In this document: positions 5,907 to 7,545 of the stretch, piece after piece
How positions within the stretch are numbered: position 1 is the first letter of the stretch
How the letters are laid out: each line of letters starts with the position of its first letter
Source of the DNA: CAIWXH01 sp964555675
Lineage (GTDB): Bacteria; Chloroflexota; Chloroflexia; Chloroflexales; Chloroflexaceae
Length of the DNA stretch: 7,545 nucleotides
Direction of reading: 5' to 3'
Assembly: GCA_964555675.1 (NCBI GenBank)
Contig: CAZKTU010000287.1
Location: 1 to 7,545, forward strand
Translations under genes and position numbers: made by a program
The notes under the pieces: generated by a model
Told to the model about the DNA's origin: nothing
The model's input: the letters and a program-made list of their open reading frames with translations, nothing else
Database searches by the model: none

Positions 5907-7025
5907 CTACTCGTCGCCGAAGCTGATGCCCATATCGCGGGCGGTGAGCATGGTATCGCAGTCGATGGGGACCACCTTCATGCGGCTGGTGGCTTCCTCG
6001 AGGGGGATATATTTCACCGTGGGCGGGTCGAGGGCGACCATGATCCCGGACTGGCCCTCGTCGATCGCACGCACGGCTGCCGCGCCGAAGCGCAGGGCCA
6101 GCAGGCGGTCGAAGGTGGTGGGCGAGCCGCCGCGCAGCAGGTGGCCGAGCACGACCAGGCGCGTCTCGCGGCCGGTCAGCTCTTGCAGGGCGTGGGCCAC
6201 CTTGTCGCCGATGCCGCCGAGGCGCTCGGCGCGACCGGCCTCGCGCTCGACGACCGAGACGCTACCGCCCTGGGGCCTGGCGCCCTCGGCCACCACCACG
6301 ATCGAGAAGTAGCGGCCGGCGGCCTCGCGCCGGTGGATCTTCTCGACCACCTTGTTGAGGTCGAAGGGGATCTCGGGGATGAGGATGGCGTGAGCCGAGC
6401 CGGCGATGCCGCTGTGGAGAGCGATCCAGCCGGCGTAGCGACCCATGACCTCGACCACCAGCACGCGCTGGTGGGCCTGGGCGGTCGAGAGCAGCCGGTC
6501 GAGGCAGTCGGTGGCGAAGGCGACCGCCGTGTCGAAGCCGAAGGTCGAGACGGTGCCGTCGAGGTCGTTGTCGATCGTCTTGGGCACGCCGATCACACGC
6601 ACGCCCTTGCGGGCCAGGGCCGCGGCGATCTCCATCGAGCCGTCGCCGCCGATCGAGATCAGGGCGTCGATGCCGTAGGCGGCCAGGCCGTTCACCAGCT
6701 CGTCGAGGCGGTCGCGCTCGTAGATCTTGCCGTCGGGGCCCACGGTCGGGTAGCGCATCGGGTGGCCGCGATTGGTGGTGCCGATGATCGTGCCGCCCTG
6801 GCTGGTGATGCCGCGCACGCTCTCGCGGGTCAGGTGCACCACCCCGCCGTCGGGGTAGTCTTTGGGCGCCAGGATGCCCGCGAAGCCGTCGCGGATCCCG
6901 TAGCACTCCCAGCCGCGGTGCAGGGCCGAGAGCACGGCCGCGCGGATGACGGCGTTCAGGCCCGGGGCATCGCCGCCGCCGGTGCTTACGGCGACGCGGA
7001 AGGGAACGGCATGTGAATAGGACAT
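5907..7025 (-). CDS. pfkA: 6-phosphofructokinase with ATP-type donor signature
   Basis: Cytoplasmic PFK-A family enzyme for fructose 6-phosphate to fructose 1,6-bisphosphate. Seen: 372 residues from ATG 7025, preceded by a perfect AGGAGG. STGGGDAPGLN (14-24) is the N-terminal donor loop, IGGDGS is at 125-130, and PKTIDND (148-154) contains the catalytic D152. VVEVMGRYAGW (190-200) is the canonical substrate loop with R196, and LGHLLRGGSPTTFDR is the late substrate motif. Gly (G129) at the donor position points to ATP, while Lys (K149) at the second position is shared with PPi enzymes. The Gly+Lys combination is known from ATP-dependent enzymes such as those of trypanosomatids, so ATP (EC 2.7.1.11) is the better inference. 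The N-terminus extends about 8 residues beyond the usual RVAVSTGGGD start. A longer reading from 7235 is excluded because it would run into the tRNA gene. A separate promoter lies at 7096-7123. Confidence 0.93.
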   Translation of the reverse strand: MSYSHAVPFRVAVSTGGGDAPGLNAVIRAAVLSALHRGWECYGIRDGFAGILAPKDYPDGGVVHLTRESVRGITSQGGTIIGTTNRGHPMRYPTVGPDGKIYERDRLDELVNGLAAYGIDALISIGGDGSMEIAAALARKGVRVIGVPKTIDNDLDGTVSTFGFDTAVAFATDCLDRLLSTAQAHQRVLVVEVMGRYAGWIALHSGIAGSAHAILIPEIPFDLNKVVEKIHRREAAGRYFSIVVVAEGARPQGGSVSVVEREAGRAERLGGIGDKVAHALQELTGRETRLVVLGHLLRGGSPTTFDRLLALRFGAAAVRAIDEGQSGIMVALDPPTVKYIPLEEATSRMKVVPIDCDTMLTARDMGISFGDE

Positions 7026-7029
7026 GGGG

Positions 7030-7035
7030 CCTCCT
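7030..7035 (-). promoter_or_regulatory. Perfect Shine-Dalgarno deciding the ATG at 7025
   Basis: AGGAGG on the minus strand, 4 bases before the start codon. It fixes the start of the minus-strand phosphofructokinase and rejects upstream alternatives. Confidence 0.85.
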
Positions 7036-7095
7036 AGCAGCTCACAACATCGTGCGCCCTCAGGGTAGCGAACAGCCGTCAGGCATGCAGGGAAG

Positions 7096-7123
7096 ATCTT
7101 ATAACTTTTGAGGCAAGTGTCAT
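7096..7123 (-). promoter_or_regulatory. Putative promoter of the minus-strand phosphofructokinase
   Basis: On the minus strand ATGACA (7118-7123, 5 of 6 matches to TTGACA) is followed after 16 bp by TAAGAT (7096-7101, 4 of 6). It lies in an AT-richer pocket about 70 bases before the start codon. An overlapping TATAAG in another register is also possible. Confidence 0.45.
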
Positions 7124-7149
7124 CACCGCCATGGCCCTCGCGCGCTGTC

Positions 7150-7178
7150 TTGCAGGCCCCGCCCGCCTGTGCTACAAT
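7150..7178 (+). promoter_or_regulatory. Promoter of the tRNA-Cys gene
   Basis: TTGCAG (7150-7155), a 17-bp spacer and TACAAT (7173-7178), with TG one base before the -10 (extended -10). The tRNA begins 13 bases after the -10, so the primary transcript needs only a short 5' trim. The string TGTGCTACAAT recurs in the ABC operon promoter. Confidence 0.8.
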
Positions 7179-7190
7179 AGCGCCCGTTGC

Positions 7191-7265
7191 GGCGACGTAG
7201 CAAAGTGGTAATGCAGCGGTCTGCAAAACCGCCACTCGCGGGTTCGATTCCCGCCGTCGCCTCCA
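7191..7265 (+). tRNA. trnC: tRNA-Cys (anticodon GCA)
   Basis: Complete 75-nt cloverleaf including an encoded CCA. The acceptor stem 7191-7197/7255-7261 is 7 perfect pairs. The D-stem is 7200-7202/7212-7214 with GG at 7207-7208. The anticodon stem 7216-7220/7228-7232 has loop CTGCAAA and anticodon GCA at 7223-7225. The T-stem 7238-7242/7250-7254 has loop TTCGATT. The discriminator base is U (7262), the identity element of tRNA-Cys, followed by CCA at 7263-7265. It is convergent with an integrase gene whose stop lies 22 bp downstream, which suggests that the 3' end of the tRNA is an integration site. Confidence 0.97.
7238..7265 (+). other. Candidate attachment site (att) in the 3' end of tRNA-Cys
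   Basis: Tyrosine integrases of islands and phages commonly use the T-arm and acceptor 3' half of a tRNA as crossover site, leaving the tRNA intact. Here this segment is followed 22 bp later by the end of such an integrase gene. The second copy (attR) would lie outside the window, so the exact core cannot be set. Confidence 0.45.
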
Positions 7266-7287
7266 TACAGCGGTCGTAGTACGACGC

Positions 7288-7545
7288 TCAAGGCGGCCCC
7301 TCCATTTCGGAGGGGCCGTCGTCGTTTTCAGGCGGCCGTGAGTTATGCTGTGAGTTATGCGGTCTGGGGTGCTTGAGGCGTTTCGACAACCCCGCGATGG
7401 CCTCGGACTTCGATTCGTTCAGTGCGTGGGCATAAATCGCGGCGGTAATTGATGGGGAACTGTGGCCCAGGATCTTCGAGACGGTAACCAGGGGCTCGCC
7501 GTCGGCGAGCATTAGCGTTGCGGCCGTGTGGCGCAGGTCATGGAA
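7288..7545 (-). CDS. Tyrosine recombinase/phage integrase, C-terminal part, 5' end beyond the window
   Basis: DNA recombinase of the tyrosine (lambda-integrase) family, expected to excise and integrate an element at the neighbouring tRNA. Seen: 85 C-terminal residues. The frame is open through the right edge; the ATG at 7512 is internal, because the eleven codons before it read FHDLRHTAATL. Catalytic motifs are HDLRH (H at 7540-7542, Arg at 7531-7533), LGHSS (His at 7462-7464) and the nucleophile Tyr in AIYAHA (7432-7434). The spacing matches the family and both the HxxR box and the Tyr are intact. After SKRLKH, the last 28 residues are polar and low in complexity, contain an HNSQ/HNSR repeat and end in codons that form the hairpin at 7294-7318. 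The gene is convergent with tRNA-Cys. What else the element carries lies beyond the window. Confidence 0.92.
   Translation of the reverse strand, partial: FHDLRHTAATLMLADGEPLVTVSKILGHSSPSITAAIYAHALNESKSEAIAGLSKRLKHPRPHNSQHNSRPPENDDGPSEMEGPP
7294..7328 (+). terminator. Terminator of the tRNA-Cys transcript, overlapping the integrase 3' end
   Basis: CGGCCCCTCC (7294-7303) pairs perfectly with GGAGGGGCCG (7309-7318) around ATTTC, a 10-bp stem, followed by TCGTCG and TTTT (7325-7328). It begins 28 bases after the tRNA CCA. On the other strand the same bases encode the last residues of the integrase (PSEMEGPP), with no T-run on that side. A small dyad GTCGT/ACGAC (7273-7277, 7281-7285) precedes it. 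Confidence 0.75.
7338..7361. repeat. 12-bp tandem repeat inside the integrase tail
   Basis: GTGAGTTATGC occurs at 7338-7348 and 7350-7360, a 12-bp period with 11 of 12 identical. It is in frame and encodes HNSQ-HNSR in the non-catalytic tail, so it looks like a slippage duplication that adds four residues without harming the enzyme. Confidence 0.7.

Noticed and set aside
5862..7016. Plus-strand frame of 384 codons opposite the minus-strand phosphofructokinase
   Set aside because: Low-complexity Ala/Gly/Asp/His product; the opposite frame has all PFK motifs and a perfect ribosome site.
7026..7235. N-terminal extension of the minus-strand PFK to 7235
   Set aside because: It would overlap the tRNA-Cys gene and both promoters; the extra residues are not PFK-like, and AGGAGG points to ATG 7025.
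7338..7361. The 12-bp tandem repeat as integrase arm sites or iterons
   Set aside because: It is in frame inside the integrase coding tail, has only two units, and fits a codon-level slippage duplication better.
1..7545. CRISPR array, insertion-sequence ends or toxin-antitoxin pair
   Set aside because: No spaced repeat series, no transposase and no terminal inverted repeats were seen; the small acidic gene has no partner gene of toxin size beside it.

Overview
The window is a GC-rich bacterial chromosomal segment with short, AT-richer intergenic gaps. The gene set (a BmpA-type nucleoside importer, two phosphofructokinases, a membrane acyltransferase and a tRNA-linked integrase) fits a chemo-organotrophic or photoheterotrophic bacterium. 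The protein style and codon use remind me of Chloroflexota, but this is an impression and no marker gene here settles it.

Left part (1-2524, minus strand): a two-gene segment of an ABC importer operon of the simple sugar/nucleoside type. The ATPase with two fused nucleotide-binding domains comes first, followed after 9 bp by the first permease, which runs off the left edge. A GTG start with a GAGGTGG ribosome site and an extended -10 element (TGCTACAAT) lie upstream. No substrate-binding lipoprotein gene is next to the ATPase.

Middle (2525-4691, plus strand): a divergent intergenic region with three short inverted repeats, then an integral-membrane acyltransferase of the Acyltransferase_3/OpgC-like type ending in a strong 13-bp hairpin. 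Next come an in-phase direct-repeat cluster (CTTCTTAA) just upstream of a -10 element and a 94-residue acidic, lysine-free protein of unknown function.

Right part (4692-7025): two complete 6-phosphofructokinases of different subtypes arranged tail to tail around one symmetrical hairpin. The plus-strand enzyme has Asp at the phosphoryl-donor position (GGDDT plus PKTMDND), the signature of pyrophosphate-dependent enzymes. The minus-strand enzyme has Gly there (GGDGS plus PKTIDND), which points to ATP. Together they could give the cell a reversible and an irreversible fructose-6-phosphate/fructose-1,6-bisphosphate step.

Right edge (7026-7545): a tRNA-Cys(GCA) gene with encoded CCA and a good promoter. 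Directly behind it, in convergent orientation, is the C-terminal catalytic part of a tyrosine recombinase. This is the usual layout of an integrative element inserted at a tRNA 3' end, so the window probably ends just inside such an element. I found no CRISPR array, no insertion-sequence ends and no clearly new multi-gene system. The most notable items are the donor-type PFK pair, the integrase/tRNA junction, the unknown small protein with its repeat-bearing promoter, and an 11-bp promoter element shared by the ABC operon and the tRNA gene.
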